Of a stretch of 7,147 nucleotides of DNA, positions 1-6,619 are shown in pieces (the first letter of the stretch is position 1; the number at the start of each line of letters is the position of its first letter). Position numbers and translations under genes: made by a program. Below the pieces are notes generated by a model. It had not been told where the DNA came from. It saw only the letters and a list, made by a program, of their open reading frames with translations, and ran no database searches. Origin of the DNA: Thermoplasmata archaeon (lineage in GTDB: Archaea; Thermoplasmatota; Thermoplasmata; Thermoplasmatales; Thermoplasmataceae); assembly GCA_021801305.1 (NCBI GenBank), contig JAJYYD010000020.1, forward strand, positions 1 to 7,147, in the 5' to 3' direction.

Positions 1-2
1 CT

Positions 3-602
3 ATGTTTGATGATGAGATAGAGGGCCTTTTTGAAGCCCTTGAAAACAATACCCGGAGGGAAATCCTCCGGAGGCTCATCCGTGACGATACATATGCTTT
101 TGAAATGAGCAGGATGATAGGAGTATCACAGCAGGCCATAAACAAGCAGCTTGAAATGCTCCTCAGGGCGAACCTCATAAGTGTTGTTGGAGTAATTCCA
201 AGCAGTAGCGGGGCCTCCCGCAAAATTTACCGCCCCACTGGCTTTTCAACCATGGTTGTGGACTATTCCAGAAATTTTATTGAGGTGAGGAGGTATCCTA
301 TTGAAGCAGACGAGAACGCTAAAATAGATGTGAACTCAGAAAAAGGGTCTGACCTTGTAACCCACCTCGAAAATATAAACCAGAAGATTGAAGAAATCAT
401 GTTTCAGCGTGAAACGCTTGTAAAGAAAAAAGACGCAATTCTCGGAAAATTGAACCAGAAAGTGGCCGAACTTTCACCAGACCCTGTTACCCGGGAGATC
501 CTGACCACGTTCCTGGATAACCTCAGTGTAGAGGAAACTGCCCGCAAGTTTGGACTTCCCGAAGATTTCATCAGAGAAAAAATAGGGAAATTACTGAACT
601 AG
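3..602 (+). CDS. ArsR-like winged-helix transcriptional regulator, Phr-like architecture
   Basis: Probable DNA-binding regulator acting in the cytoplasm; its target genes are unknown. Residues 9-80 read as an ArsR-type winged helix: helix 1 with NNTRREILRRL (15-25), a helix-turn-helix around 31-55 with recognition helix SQQAINKQLEML, and a wing (62-78) ending in the SRKIYRPT segment. This segment matches the G-x-PRKYY-x-T wing typical of archaeal ArsR relatives. Residues about 115-157 are charged and heptad-like, suggesting a coiled-coil dimerisation helix. The order wHTH, linker, coiled coil and the length near 200 residues resemble Pyrococcus Phr, the heat-shock repressor; equivalence of function is inference. 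Residues 160-198 (PVTREILTTF...SVEETARKFGLPEDFI) could form a second small helix-turn-helix. The ATG lies 3 bases from the window edge, so an upstream start and the promoter cannot be judged. The gene is convergent with dphB and shares its last 12 bases with it. Confidence 0.82.
   Translation: MFDDEIEGLFEALENNTRREILRRLIRDDTYAFEMSRMIGVSQQAINKQLEMLLRANLISVVGVIPSSSGASRKIYRPTGFSTMVVDYSRNFIEVRRYPIEADENAKIDVNSEKGSDLVTHLENINQKIEEIMFQRETLVKKKDAILGKLNQKVAELSPDPVTREILTTFLDNLSVEETARKFGLPEDFIREKIGKLLN
53..71. repeat. GC-rich inverted repeat inside the regulator gene
   Basis: CCGGAGG (53-59) is followed by the loop GAAAT and the exact inverse CCTCCGG (65-71). The result is a perfect 7-base-pair stem with a 5-base loop about 50 bases into the reading frame. 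The sequence encodes the RREILRR segment of helix 1, so paired arginine codons may explain it without any RNA function. The same symmetry would place a stable hairpin early in the mRNA. Confidence 0.4.
577..582 (-). terminator. possible T-rich terminator of the eno-dphB unit
   Basis: Six A on the + strand give a six-T run in the - strand transcript, about 9 bases after the dphB stop codon. It lies inside the convergent regulator gene. No hairpin precedes it, so this is a candidate oligo-T archaeal terminator supported by position only. Confidence 0.3.
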
Positions 603-1361
603 AGTGATTTTTCTGCAAAACCTTGACATGAAACGCACCTCGTCTTCGGTTGGAGTCTCGGGAAGAATGAGGCAGTTTATTTTTCCGCCTTCATAAGATA
701 CCATATCCCTGAAAGTACCTCTGGCTATTTTTTCATCCTGATGCCCAAGATCCGATATTGCAATCAATTCTTTATCTTCTGTTAAAAATCCGGAACCGAA
801 GTTTTTCTCCATTTCTAGCAGGTATTTCACTGCCTCTGATACTTTCATTCCTTTTCCGGGACTGAGGTCCAGAAGGATGAGGCTGTGCCTCCTGTTTTCG
901 ATATTCTTTGCTATTTTGTCGTAAACGCTTCTGGGAAAGAATTTTTCATTTGGAAATGGAAGTGAAACTGGTGGCGACATCCTGTATGTAAAAAGTCCGG
1001 TGTAACCGAAAGCCGCTGTTAAAATGGATGCATTTTCGTAGCATTTCACAACCACCCCTGATTCTTCTGCCTCGAATCTCAACTGGTTGTGAGTTGTTGC
1101 AGTGAGCGGATCCCCGACAACGATCAGTGATACGATCCCCCTGAGACTCTCTTTGATTATCTCGAGAGGGTTCTCGACATCTGATCTATCCAGGGATCTG
1201 ACAGATTTCGAATACCTGGCTTCCAGTTCTTTTATGGTATTCTCTGGAGCGATGGAAGTATATGCCTCAAAATAAATTTTGTCAGATTTCCTGAGGACTT
1301 CGTCTTCCTGGAGAGTCAGGCTTAATGTACCCCTTAGCCCCATGCCCACAAGGTTCAGCAT
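591..1361 (-). CDS. dphB: Diphthine synthase (SAM-dependent EF-2 methyltransferase)
   Basis: Methylates the 3-amino-3-carboxypropyl-histidine on archaeal elongation factor 2 with S-adenosylmethionine, the methylation step of diphthamide synthesis; cytoplasmic. The 256-residue length is normal for the family. It has the tetrapyrrole-methylase fold signatures: VGMGL at 5-9, FEAYTS at 31-36, the SAM-binding loop VGDPLTATTH at 82-91, and NASILTAAFGYTGL at 110-123, which aligns with the NAPSI-x-x-A-x-x-x-TGL region. The FFPRSVYDKI segment at 141-150 also matches the archaeal family (W/F-F-P-x-S-Y-x-x-I). The ATG is separated by one base from the TGA of enolase and has no well-placed Shine-Dalgarno sequence, so translation is probably coupled to enolase. 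The 3' end overlaps the convergent regulator gene by 12 bases. Function assignment is strong; the operon with eno is inferred from spacing. Confidence 0.95.
   Translation of the reverse strand: MLNLVGMGLRGTLSLTLQEDEVLRKSDKIYFEAYTSIAPENTIKELEARYSKSVRSLDRSDVENPLEIIKESLRGIVSLIVVGDPLTATTHNQLRFEAEESGVVVKCYENASILTAAFGYTGLFTYRMSPPVSLPFPNEKFFPRSVYDKIAKNIENRRHSLILLDLSPGKGMKVSEAVKYLLEMEKNFGSGFLTEDKELIAISDLGHQDEKIARGTFRDMVSYEGGKINCLILPETPTEDEVRFMSRFCRKITLVQ
608..612 (+). terminator. possible T-rich terminator of the regulator gene
   Basis: A run of five T begins 6 bases after the stop codon of the + strand regulator. Archaeal RNA polymerase commonly terminates at short T-runs without a hairpin. The run lies inside the dphB coding region because the two genes converge. 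The assignment rests on position alone. Confidence 0.3.
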
Positions 1362-1362
1362 T

Positions 1363-2571
1363 TCAGAGAACCAGGAGATCTTCCTCTATTCTTGCAAGTT
1401 CATTCAGTTTGGCCAGCCTCTCTCCCCCTATAGTACCGGATTTAATGAAGGTGGAAGAAAAAGCAACTGCCAGGTGTGCAATAAAGTTATCTGTTGTTTC
1501 TCCGCTCCTGTGCGAAATTGTGTTTTTCATCCCGGCCCTTGTGGCAACCTTCACCGCCTCATAGGTTGCAGTTAGTGTGCCAATCTGGTTCACCTTTATC
1601 AGAACTCCATTGGTGGATTTCATTTCCACGCCCTTCTTTATTCTTTCAGCATTTGTTGTATAGAGATCATCACCCACCACGATTGCCTTATCCCTTACCG
1701 CAGCAGTAACCCTTGCAAATCCTTCAAAATCAGCTTCGTCCATGGGGTCCTCCAGAAAGTAGAACCCATGTTCCTTGACCATGCTGATAGCGTAGTCAAT
1801 CTGCTGGTCCTGGTTAAGTTTCCTGTCCCTGTAGACATACTTTCCATTTTCAAAGAACGAGGAAGCGGCAAAATCCGTTCCGATCTTAATTTCCATCTTT
1901 CTTTCAGATGAGATCTCTTTAACTGCCTCCTTCAAAATATCTATGGCCTCTTCGTCAGATATGTTGGCAGTCCATGCCCTTTCATCCCCAACGCCGATGC
2001 TCTGATCCTTGAACTTATCTGAAAGCATCTGCCCTATTCTTCTGTGCACCATTGCATTTGTATATGCTGAATCCAGGAATGTCTTCCCCTGACTTGATAC
2101 CAGAAACTCCTGGATTGTTGTACCGTTTCTTGTGTGTTTGCCTCCACCAATGACATTCCCCATTGGCCTTGGCACTGAATTGGCCAGGTTTCCTCCAACG
2201 TATCTGTATAGAGGTATCTTGAGTGAGTTCGCAACTGCCTTTGCATTGGCCATTGAGATGGCTGTTGCCAGGTTTCCGCCCAGATTGGAAAAATTTCCTG
2301 ATCCGTCCAGGTCTTTGAGCATAGAATCCAGCTCTATCTGGTTTATTGCGTGGAAACCCAAAAGTGATGATTTTACATTTCTTTTGAAAAATTCAATTCC
2401 CGAATCCACTCCGCCTTTGGGAAATGCCAGTACTTCAGTGGCACCGGTGCTAGCTCCGGCAGGCGCGGAGGCAACTCCGCAGCTTCCGTCAAGAATAACT
2501 GAAGCTTCAACAGTGTAATTCCCCCTTGAATCTATTATTTTTCTCATTTTTACGTCTTTTATTTCAAACAT
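1363..2571 (-). CDS. eno: Enolase (phosphopyruvate hydratase)
   Basis: Interconverts 2-phosphoglycerate and phosphoenolpyruvate in glycolysis/gluconeogenesis; cytoplasmic, Mg-dependent. At 402 residues it is slightly shorter than the usual 410-430. The N-terminal domain has [10 protein letters not shown] (14-23) and the mobile loop GASTG (39-43). The barrel carries the residues expected for catalysis: His146 (GGGKHTRN), Glu155 (QEF), Glu197 (GDE), metal ligands Asp233, Glu274 (LEDP) and Asp301/302 (GDDL), Lys326 (KVNQIGT), His354-Arg355 (SHRSGET) and Lys377. Two loops differ from the common sequence: GDERAW replaces GDEGGF, and [10 protein letters not shown] replaces the usual RSER(L/V)AK loop. 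Upstream are a TATA-like box at 2603-2610 and a Shine-Dalgarno-like GTGATC (- strand, 2576-2581) four bases before the ATG, which supports this start. dphB follows after one base. Confidence 0.97.
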   Translation of the reverse strand: MFEIKDVKMRKIIDSRGNYTVEASVILDGSCGVASAPAGASTGATEVLAFPKGGVDSGIEFFKRNVKSSLLGFHAINQIELDSMLKDLDGSGNFSNLGGNLATAISMANAKAVANSLKIPLYRYVGGNLANSVPRPMGNVIGGGKHTRNGTTIQEFLVSSQGKTFLDSAYTNAMVHRRIGQMLSDKFKDQSIGVGDERAWTANISDEEAIDILKEAVKEISSERKMEIKIGTDFAASSFFENGKYVYRDRKLNQDQQIDYAISMVKEHGFYFLEDPMDEADFEGFARVTAAVRDKAIVVGDDLYTTNAERIKKGVEMKSTNGVLIKVNQIGTLTATYEAVKVATRAGMKNTISHRSGETTDNFIAHLAVAFSSTFIKSGTIGGERLAKLNELARIEEDLLVL

Positions 2572-2575
2572 GGCA

Positions 2576-2581
2576 GATCAC
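2576..2581 (-). promoter_or_regulatory. Shine-Dalgarno-like site of eno
   Basis: The - strand reads GTGATC, complementary to part of the archaeal 16S rRNA tail (GATCACC), and ends four bases before the enolase ATG. It supports ATG 2571 as the start and indicates leadered translation here, unlike the apparently leaderless neighbours. Confidence 0.45.
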
Positions 2582-2602
2582 TTGAGTTAATTATGAAATA
2601 AC

Positions 2603-2610
2603 TTATATAA
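2603..2610 (-). promoter_or_regulatory. TATA-like box of the eno-dphB unit
   Basis: A perfect palindromic TTATATAA is centred about 35 bases before the enolase ATG, which predicts transcription starting near 2580 with a leader of about 9 bases. The box overlaps the stop codon of the hexapeptide-repeat gene, so the compact spacing does not exclude a separate promoter for eno. Assigned from sequence and spacing only. Confidence 0.45.
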
Positions 2611-3145
2611 TGTACTGTTTCGCTTCAAGAGGCTTCAGGTTTTCCTTATAACGCTTTGCGAATGTGTTGTAGTTCTCCTTGTATTTTGTCCATAATTCAA
2701 TGTAATCCTGATTTATATCCCCTATAACCTTTGCTGGCACACCGGCTGCTATTTTCCTGTCAGGGATTTCTGCCCTGTTCTTCACAACTGCCCCCTCTGC
2801 AACTGCTGCCCATTCTCCGACCCTGGCAAAGTCTGATATTACGGAACCCATTCCTACAACTGCCCAGTCACTGATCGTCCCGGTATGTACAAGGGATAAA
2901 TGACCAAGTGTCACATGTTTGCCTATTACAGTTTTCTCCCCCGGCCTGGCGTGTATAACGCAATTGTCTTCCACCGCAGTGTAGTCTCCAATTTCAATTT
3001 CACCGTAGTCCCCTCTAAGGACAGCTCCAGGCCCGATCCAGACATTTTTTCCAATTGTTACTTTTCCTATGACAGACGCACTGGGTGATACGTAAGAGCT
3101 TTCATCTATTCTTGGAATTCTTCCCTCAAAAGAGTATATGTTCAT
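2603..3145 (-). CDS. Gamma-carbonic-anhydrase-like left-handed beta-helix protein (YrdA/PaaY/CaiE family)
   Basis: Hexapeptide-repeat protein, expected to be a trimer; possibly a zinc-dependent carbonic anhydrase, but most family members lack a settled function. The frame can start at 3160 (185 residues) or at the second ATG, 3145 (180 residues). I prefer 3145 because homologues begin with an M-x-IY-x-x-x-GK/R-P-x-I pattern exactly there and because the AT-rich box at 3167-3178 is about 27 bases upstream, as for a leaderless mRNA. In the 185-residue numbering, hexapeptide turns run from about 24 to 145. The three presumed metal-ligand histidines are His70 (VIH), His87 (GHLSL) and His92. Arg49 and Asp51 (RGD) and Asp65 match catalytic positions of the Methanosarcina enzyme Cam, but Glu64 stands where Cam has Gln. 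The acidic proton-shuttle loop of Cam is not evident. Residues 150-185 form a charged C-terminal helix usual for the family. Confidence 0.88.
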   Translation of the reverse strand: MNIYSFEGRIPRIDESSYVSPSASVIGKVTIGKNVWIGPGAVLRGDYGEIEIGDYTAVEDNCVIHARPGEKTVIGKHVTLGHLSLVHTGTISDWAVVGMGSVISDFARVGEWAAVAEGAVVKNRAEIPDRKIAAGVPAKVIGDINQDYIELWTKYKENYNTFAKRYKENLKPLEAKQYII

Positions 3146-3166
3146 GGGAACTAAATTCATGCCAGA

Positions 3167-3178
3167 TTAATAATTATT
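3167..3178 (-). promoter_or_regulatory. AT-rich TATA-like box of the hexapeptide-repeat gene
   Basis: The - strand reads AATAATTATTAA, centred near 3172. This is about 27 bases before ATG 3145 but only about 12 before ATG 3160. The spacing fits archaeal transcription starting at or beside ATG 3145, giving a leaderless mRNA. It is a weak match to the TATA consensus and was chosen for position. Confidence 0.4.
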
Positions 3179-3195
3179 GGTGATTGCCGGATAGA

Positions 3196-3212
3196 TGGAA
3201 TCAACCATTCCA
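3196..3212. repeat. Short hairpin between pfkB and the hexapeptide-repeat gene
   Basis: TGGAAT (3196-3201) and ATTCCA (3207-3212) form a perfect 6-base-pair stem with a CAACC loop, 7 bases beyond the PfkB stop codon. No T-run follows on the - strand, so it is not a classic terminator. It might stabilise or help process the pfkB 3' end, or be chance. Confidence 0.35.
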
Positions 3213-3218
3213 CCAGCA

Positions 3219-4121
3219 TTAACTTATCAGACTCTCCCGGTTTCTTTCGAAGGATTCTTTAAGCTGATCCGCAGTCATGCTGAAATCGGCTATAGGTTTC
3301 CGGATAGCTTCTGCAGCCGTTATGGTTCCAAAAATTACTGCATCGGTCAAATCGTAATGATTATATATACCGAAATAAAGGCCTGCCCTGAAGGCATCCC
3401 CGGCTCCCACCGTATCATTGATTTTGTGAACTTCGAGGCTTCGTATCTTAATTATTTCATTATTTTTGTGGATCTCTGAACCTTCAGATCCTTTTGTCAC
3501 AATGAAATTTTCCAGGATATTTTCCGGTGCCTCTCCAAATCTCTCAAGTCTTTTTTTCAATATCTTGAATTCATCGGAATTAACAATTGACATGCCACTG
3601 TGATCGACCATGAATCTGGTGGATTCGTCATCGTACCGGTAGGATAATTCCTGGCCCGGATCAAATACAATTTTTTTTCTTTCTGCCGATCCGGCAATTT
3701 TCATGTATTCGTTTGCGGGCCCCGTTCCTAGATCGATATATTGATAGTTTTGTTCGGAAAACCCCTCAGATGCTTTCCAGTTTTCTATGGGACCCTGATG
3801 CATGAATGCTCTCTGGCCTTCTCCATCAGTGATTATGTAGCATACCGGCCCGGATGTCTTATCCCCTATATCGATATGGGAAGTGTCTATTCCAATTGAA
3901 CGAAGATAATCCAGGTATCGCCTGTGCGTCTGGGAGGAAACTGAAGAATACAGATCAAATGGTACCCTGATCTTTGCTGCAACCATTGCAAAATTACCCG
4001 CAGTTCCGCCAAAAAGTTCTTCAACGTTTTCAGCGCTTTGTGAACCGGCTTTATTTACGTCCTTAACCCTGATCTTGATATCTATGTTGATATGCCCGAA
4101 GAATGCAAGAAATTTTTCCAT
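3219..4121 (-). CDS. PfkB-family carbohydrate/nucleoside kinase, probable broad-specificity nucleoside kinase
   Basis: Ribokinase/PfkB-fold kinase that transfers phosphate from ATP to a sugar or nucleoside hydroxyl; cytoplasmic, 300 residues, full length. PfkB signature 1 is FGGTAGNFAMVAAKI (37-51). Signature 2 is NDTVGAGDAFRAG (235-247), holding the anion hole GAGD with catalytic base Asp242. The N-terminus (FLAFFGHINIDI) and the IRVPFDLYSSV, THRRYLDYLRSIGI and FMHQGPIENWK segments agree closely with my recollection of T. acidophilum Ta0880, characterised as a broad-specificity nucleoside kinase. Substrate choice (cytidine/uridine type versus other) is therefore by homology from memory, not from residues I can test here. 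The ATG is the first in frame and has a TATA-like box about 26 bases upstream with no leader, so a promoter independent of lonB-cgi121 is likely. The hexapeptide gene follows after 73 bases when counted from its preferred start. Confidence 0.9.
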   Translation of the reverse strand: MEKFLAFFGHINIDIKIRVKDVNKAGSQSAENVEELFGGTAGNFAMVAAKIRVPFDLYSSVSSQTHRRYLDYLRSIGIDTSHIDIGDKTSGPVCYIITDGEGQRAFMHQGPIENWKASEGFSEQNYQYIDLGTGPANEYMKIAGSAERKKIVFDPGQELSYRYDDESTRFMVDHSGMSIVNSDEFKILKKRLERFGEAPENILENFIVTKGSEGSEIHKNNEIIKIRSLEVHKINDTVGAGDAFRAGLYFGIYNHYDLTDAVIFGTITAAEAIRKPIADFSMTADQLKESFERNRESLIS

Positions 4122-4143
4122 GCAAAGGTATCTAATTGGATGT

Positions 4144-4151
4144 GATAAAAT
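4144..4151 (-). promoter_or_regulatory. TATA-like box of pfkB, leaderless type
   Basis: The - strand reads ATTTTATC preceded by the purine-rich GAAAA, a BRE/TATA-like arrangement. It is centred about 26 bases before the pfkB ATG, so transcription should begin at or within a base or two of the start codon. It lies just after the cgi121 stop codon, separating pfkB from the lonB-cgi121 unit. Confidence 0.5.
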
Positions 4152-4168
4152 TTTTCAGATTTCAGGGT

Positions 4169-4603
4169 TCAGGACTGAAAATCCGACATGGCAGTCCTTG
4201 GGAAAACAATTCTGTCAAATTGCCTATCGTCATGAGGAACAAAAGACTGGTTCGATACTTCAGCCATTTTAAGTTCTGATATGAAATTTTCAAAAACTGA
4301 TCTGTTCTCATAAACCACTATAGCCTTTTCCATTCCATTTCTGAACCCCACTCCATCCCTTGCTTTCTTAATCTGCTTTTCCCCTGAAATATGGATCATC
4401 AGGCGTAACGATCTGTCCTTCACTCTCTTCGCCACATCATTATCCCTGCTGAGATGGGCGTAAGCAGCCATTATCTGGACCTCCGAAACTATAGCATCCG
4501 GATTGAGAATACATATAAACCCATGTATGCTTGAAATAACAGAAATAAGCTTTTGATCATCTATTGGTTCCTTAAAAAATATATAGGAGATTTCAGGCTG
4601 CAT
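4169..4603 (-). CDS. cgi121: KEOPS complex subunit Cgi121-like protein
   Basis: Probable Cgi121, the KEOPS subunit that binds the 3' end of tRNA and stimulates t6A synthesis at position 37 by Kae1 with Bud32 and Pcc1; cytoplasmic. At 144 residues it fits archaeal Cgi121. The recognisable pattern is an internal [18 protein letters not shown] helix (34-51), equivalent to the (A)D-x-(V/I)-x-S/T-x-x-H/Q-(V/L/I)-x-x-A segment. It is followed by [19 protein letters not shown] (63-81), equivalent to the S-x-x-x-(E/R)-(I/L)-L-x-x-x-S-G-x-x-Q-I-x-x-A motif, then GFRNG (86-90). The last 30 residues do not match anything I know. The start ATG lies inside the 3' end of lonB with an 11-base overlap, and GGAAAAA just before the ATG is only a weak ribosome site, so translation is probably coupled to lonB. 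The other KEOPS genes are not in this window. The family is divergent, so the call rests on a short core. Confidence 0.75.
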   Translation of the reverse strand: MQPEISYIFFKEPIDDQKLISVISSIHGFICILNPDAIVSEVQIMAAYAHLSRDNDVAKRVKDRSLRLMIHISGEKQIKKARDGVGFRNGMEKAIVVYENRSVFENFISELKMAEVSNQSFVPHDDRQFDRIVFPRTAMSDFQS

Positions 4604-6545
4604 TTTTTCCAGCTATTCCCTGCTGGCCACTGAATCCCTTCGGGGTTATGAAGCTCTTTATCCTTGAGAAAAATTTCTGTCTCTCAGGGGTCTCCACAAG
4701 TGCATTTTCCAGAACATCCTCGATAGTATCCACAGGTATTATCTGTATCTTGTTCTGGTGGTTTGAATCAAGCACAATATCATCATAGTTAGACCTTGGC
4801 ACAATGACTTTCTTGAGCCCTGCCTCTATAGCAGCCTCCACTTTGGCAGTTACACCGCCTACCGGAAGAACTGCTCCCCTTACACTTAACGATCCAGTCA
4901 TTGCAAGACTCTGGTCTATTGGTATGTTCTCTATTGAAGAAATGACTGCTGTCGCTATTGAAACGCTTGCGGAATCACCCTCTACACCATCATATGAACC
5001 AACGAACTGTATATGTATATCCATATCTGAAATGTCAATGTCACTAAGCTTTTTGAACACTGCTGAAACATTCTGTACAGCTTCTTTTGCTATTTCCCCA
5101 AGTTTTCCAGTTGCAACCACTGAGCCGTTTCCCTTATGTTGCGATGGCGTGACTTCTGCGACGATCGGCATAACAATACCCGTGAAATCTGCCATACCGG
5201 AATTTGCACCAAGAACTGCCAGGCCGTTCACCATTCCGACTTTTGAGCCTTCACTTATGAATGTCTTGTATGATTTTCTTATCTCTATCGATCTGTCAGC
5301 CACTTGCTGCTCCAGAGGTTTGCTCAGATTCTTTGCTTTCATTACCTGATCAGCAGTAACCACGTCAGATTTCTCGCTGATGGCTATATCGCCGGCCACT
5401 CTTACCAGGCCTCCAAGTTCTCTCAGCCTGAGGGTAAGCTTTCCCTTTCTTCCTGACCTTTTCTGTGCTTCCTTGACAATTTCAGTAATTGCATCTGAAT
5501 TGAAATGCGGAATCTTCTTGTCCTTGATGACTTCCTGGGCTATGAACTGGACGATCTTTTTCCTGTTCTCCTCGTTATCATCCATTGTGTTGTTTACGTA
5601 TACCTCGTATCCGTAACCCCTGATTCTCGATCTTAAAGCCGGATGGATACCCTGAATTGCATCCAGGTTTCCAGCTGCGACAAGAACGAAATCACATGGA
5701 ATGGGTTCTGTCTGAACCATTGCACCAGCGCTTCTCTCACTCTGGCCGGATATTGAATACTTCTTCTCCTGCATTGCCGTAAGAAGGGCCTGCTGGCTCT
5801 CCGGCCTGAGAAGGTTCATTTCATCGATGAAAAGTACCCCTCTGTGGGCTTTATGAATGTTTCCAGCTTCGACCCTGTCATGTGCTGGAGTTTCCAGACC
5901 ACCTGATTGAAAAGGATCGTGTCTCACGTCACCAAGTAGGGCCCCTGAATGTGCACCTGTTGAATCTATGAATGGTGGTTTGTCATTGGGAGAATGAGAC
6001 ACCAGTAATTTTGGAACCATAGCCCTCTCGGCCCTCATTGCAGGGTTTATTGCCATGGCCATGTAAACAAACGCTGCTGCCATTATTGCAAAGAATACAA
6101 TTATCCAATCGGACAGGATAAAAGCAAAAACAACGCCAAGGAATACTATTGAAAGAATAATGAAAAGTATACTGCGGGATCTGTCCTTTTTTTCTCTCTC
6201 TGCTTTAATCTGGTATTGCCGGATTATCTCCTTCCCCTTACCTGCAGGGAGTGTTTTGACCTTCGGCCTGTTGCTGTCCTCAGGATTTGGGAAAACGATT
6301 ATATCCTCAAGATCTTCTTTAGGCAGGAAATCCACCATGGACTGCGCAAGCATTGATTTTCCTGTCCCAGGATCCCCTATGAGAAGGACATGCCTCTTCT
6401 GGAGCGCAGCTTTTTTCACAACATCCCCTGCTTCCTCCTGCCCTATCACCTGATCAAAGAGAATTTTGGGAACCTGCACGTCCTTTGTGCTGGAAACGTT
6501 TAGTTTCTTTACCCATTCATCTACAGATTCCATTGAATTTTCCAC
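4593..6545 (-). CDS. lonB: Archaeal membrane-anchored ATP-dependent Lon protease (LonB type)
   Basis: ATP-dependent AAA+ serine protease for protein quality control, held in the cytoplasmic membrane with its catalytic parts facing the cytoplasm. Walker A is GDPGTGKS (57-64) and Walker B is GVLFIDE (236-242). Two hydrophobic helices (about 125-144 and 147-165) are inserted between them, the hallmark of archaeal LonB. Further motifs are the [11 protein letters not shown] loop (206-216), sensor-1 Asn293 in AAGNLD, arginine finger candidates Arg305/Arg307 in [15 protein letters not shown], and sensor 2 in [13 protein letters not shown] (370-382). The protease domain (about 430-620) has the Ser-Lys dyad Ser525 (EGDSAS) and Lys568 (PVGGVTAK). 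All key residues are intact. There is no substrate-binding N-terminal Lon domain, as expected. The listed start is a GTG; ATG 6533 (646 residues) is an equally good or better start because GAGGTG lies 11 bases before it and overlaps the GTG. A Gly-rich tail (636-650) overlaps the cgi121 start. Confidence 0.96.
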   Translation of the reverse strand: MENSMESVDEWVKKLNVSSTKDVQVPKILFDQVIGQEEAGDVVKKAALQKRHVLLIGDPGTGKSMLAQSMVDFLPKEDLEDIIVFPNPEDSNRPKVKTLPAGKGKEIIRQYQIKAEREKKDRSRSILFIILSIVFLGVVFAFILSDWIIVFFAIMAAAFVYMAMAINPAMRAERAMVPKLLVSHSPNDKPPFIDSTGAHSGALLGDVRHDPFQSGGLETPAHDRVEAGNIHKAHRGVLFIDEMNLLRPESQQALLTAMQEKKYSISGQSERSAGAMVQTEPIPCDFVLVAAGNLDAIQGIHPALRSRIRGYGYEVYVNNTMDDNEENRKKIVQFIAQEVIKDKKIPHFNSDAITEIVKEAQKRSGRKGKLTLRLRELGGLVRVAGDIAISEKSDVVTADQVMKAKNLSKPLEQQVADRSIEIRKSYKTFISEGSKVGMVNGLAVLGANSGMADFTGIVMPIVAEVTPSQHKGNGSVVATGKLGEIAKEAVQNVSAVFKKLSDIDISDMDIHIQFVGSYDGVEGDSASVSIATAVISSIENIPIDQSLAMTGSLSVRGAVLPVGGVTAKVEAAIEAGLKKVIVPRSNYDDIVLDSNHQNKIQIIPVDTIEDVLENALVETPERQKFFSRIKSFITPKGFSGQQGIAGKNAA

Positions 6546-6550
6546 ACCTC
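6545..6550 (-). promoter_or_regulatory. Shine-Dalgarno-like GAGGTG near the lonB start
   Basis: The - strand reads GAGGTG, a good complement to the archaeal 16S tail. It overlaps the first base of the GTG start candidate and so cannot serve it. It lies 11 bases before ATG 6533, rather long but usable spacing, which favours the ATG as the real start. Confidence 0.4.
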
Positions 6551-6564
6551 TTTATTAAAATTTA

Positions 6565-6572
6565 ATAAATAA
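6565..6572 (-). promoter_or_regulatory. Proximal TATA-like box of lonB
   Basis: The - strand reads TTATTTAT, preceded by purine-rich GGAAAGGC that could act as BRE. Its centre near 6568 predicts transcription starting near 6541-6545. That would give either a leaderless GTG start or a leader of about 8-11 bases before ATG 6533. Confidence 0.45.
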
Positions 6573-6619
6573 GCCTTTCCTATTTTGAATAGTTATCAAT
6601 ACTTCGTTTCCTGTTAAAC

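Noticed and set aside
1279..1575. 98-residue + strand open frame across the eno-dphB junction
   Set aside because: Antisense to two well-supported genes, with no start signal and no motif.
2132..2518. 128-residue + strand open frame
   Set aside because: Antisense to enolase, Pro/Ser-rich shadow without any domain pattern.
4804..5349. 181-residue + strand open frame
   Set aside because: It is antisense to the lonB protease domain, whose motifs are intact on the other strand; its Ser/Thr/Pro-rich composition is that of a shadow frame.
6160..6453. 97-residue + strand open frame with hydrophobic stretches
   Set aside because: Antisense to the Walker A region and first part of LonB; the hydrophobicity mirrors codons of the real gene.
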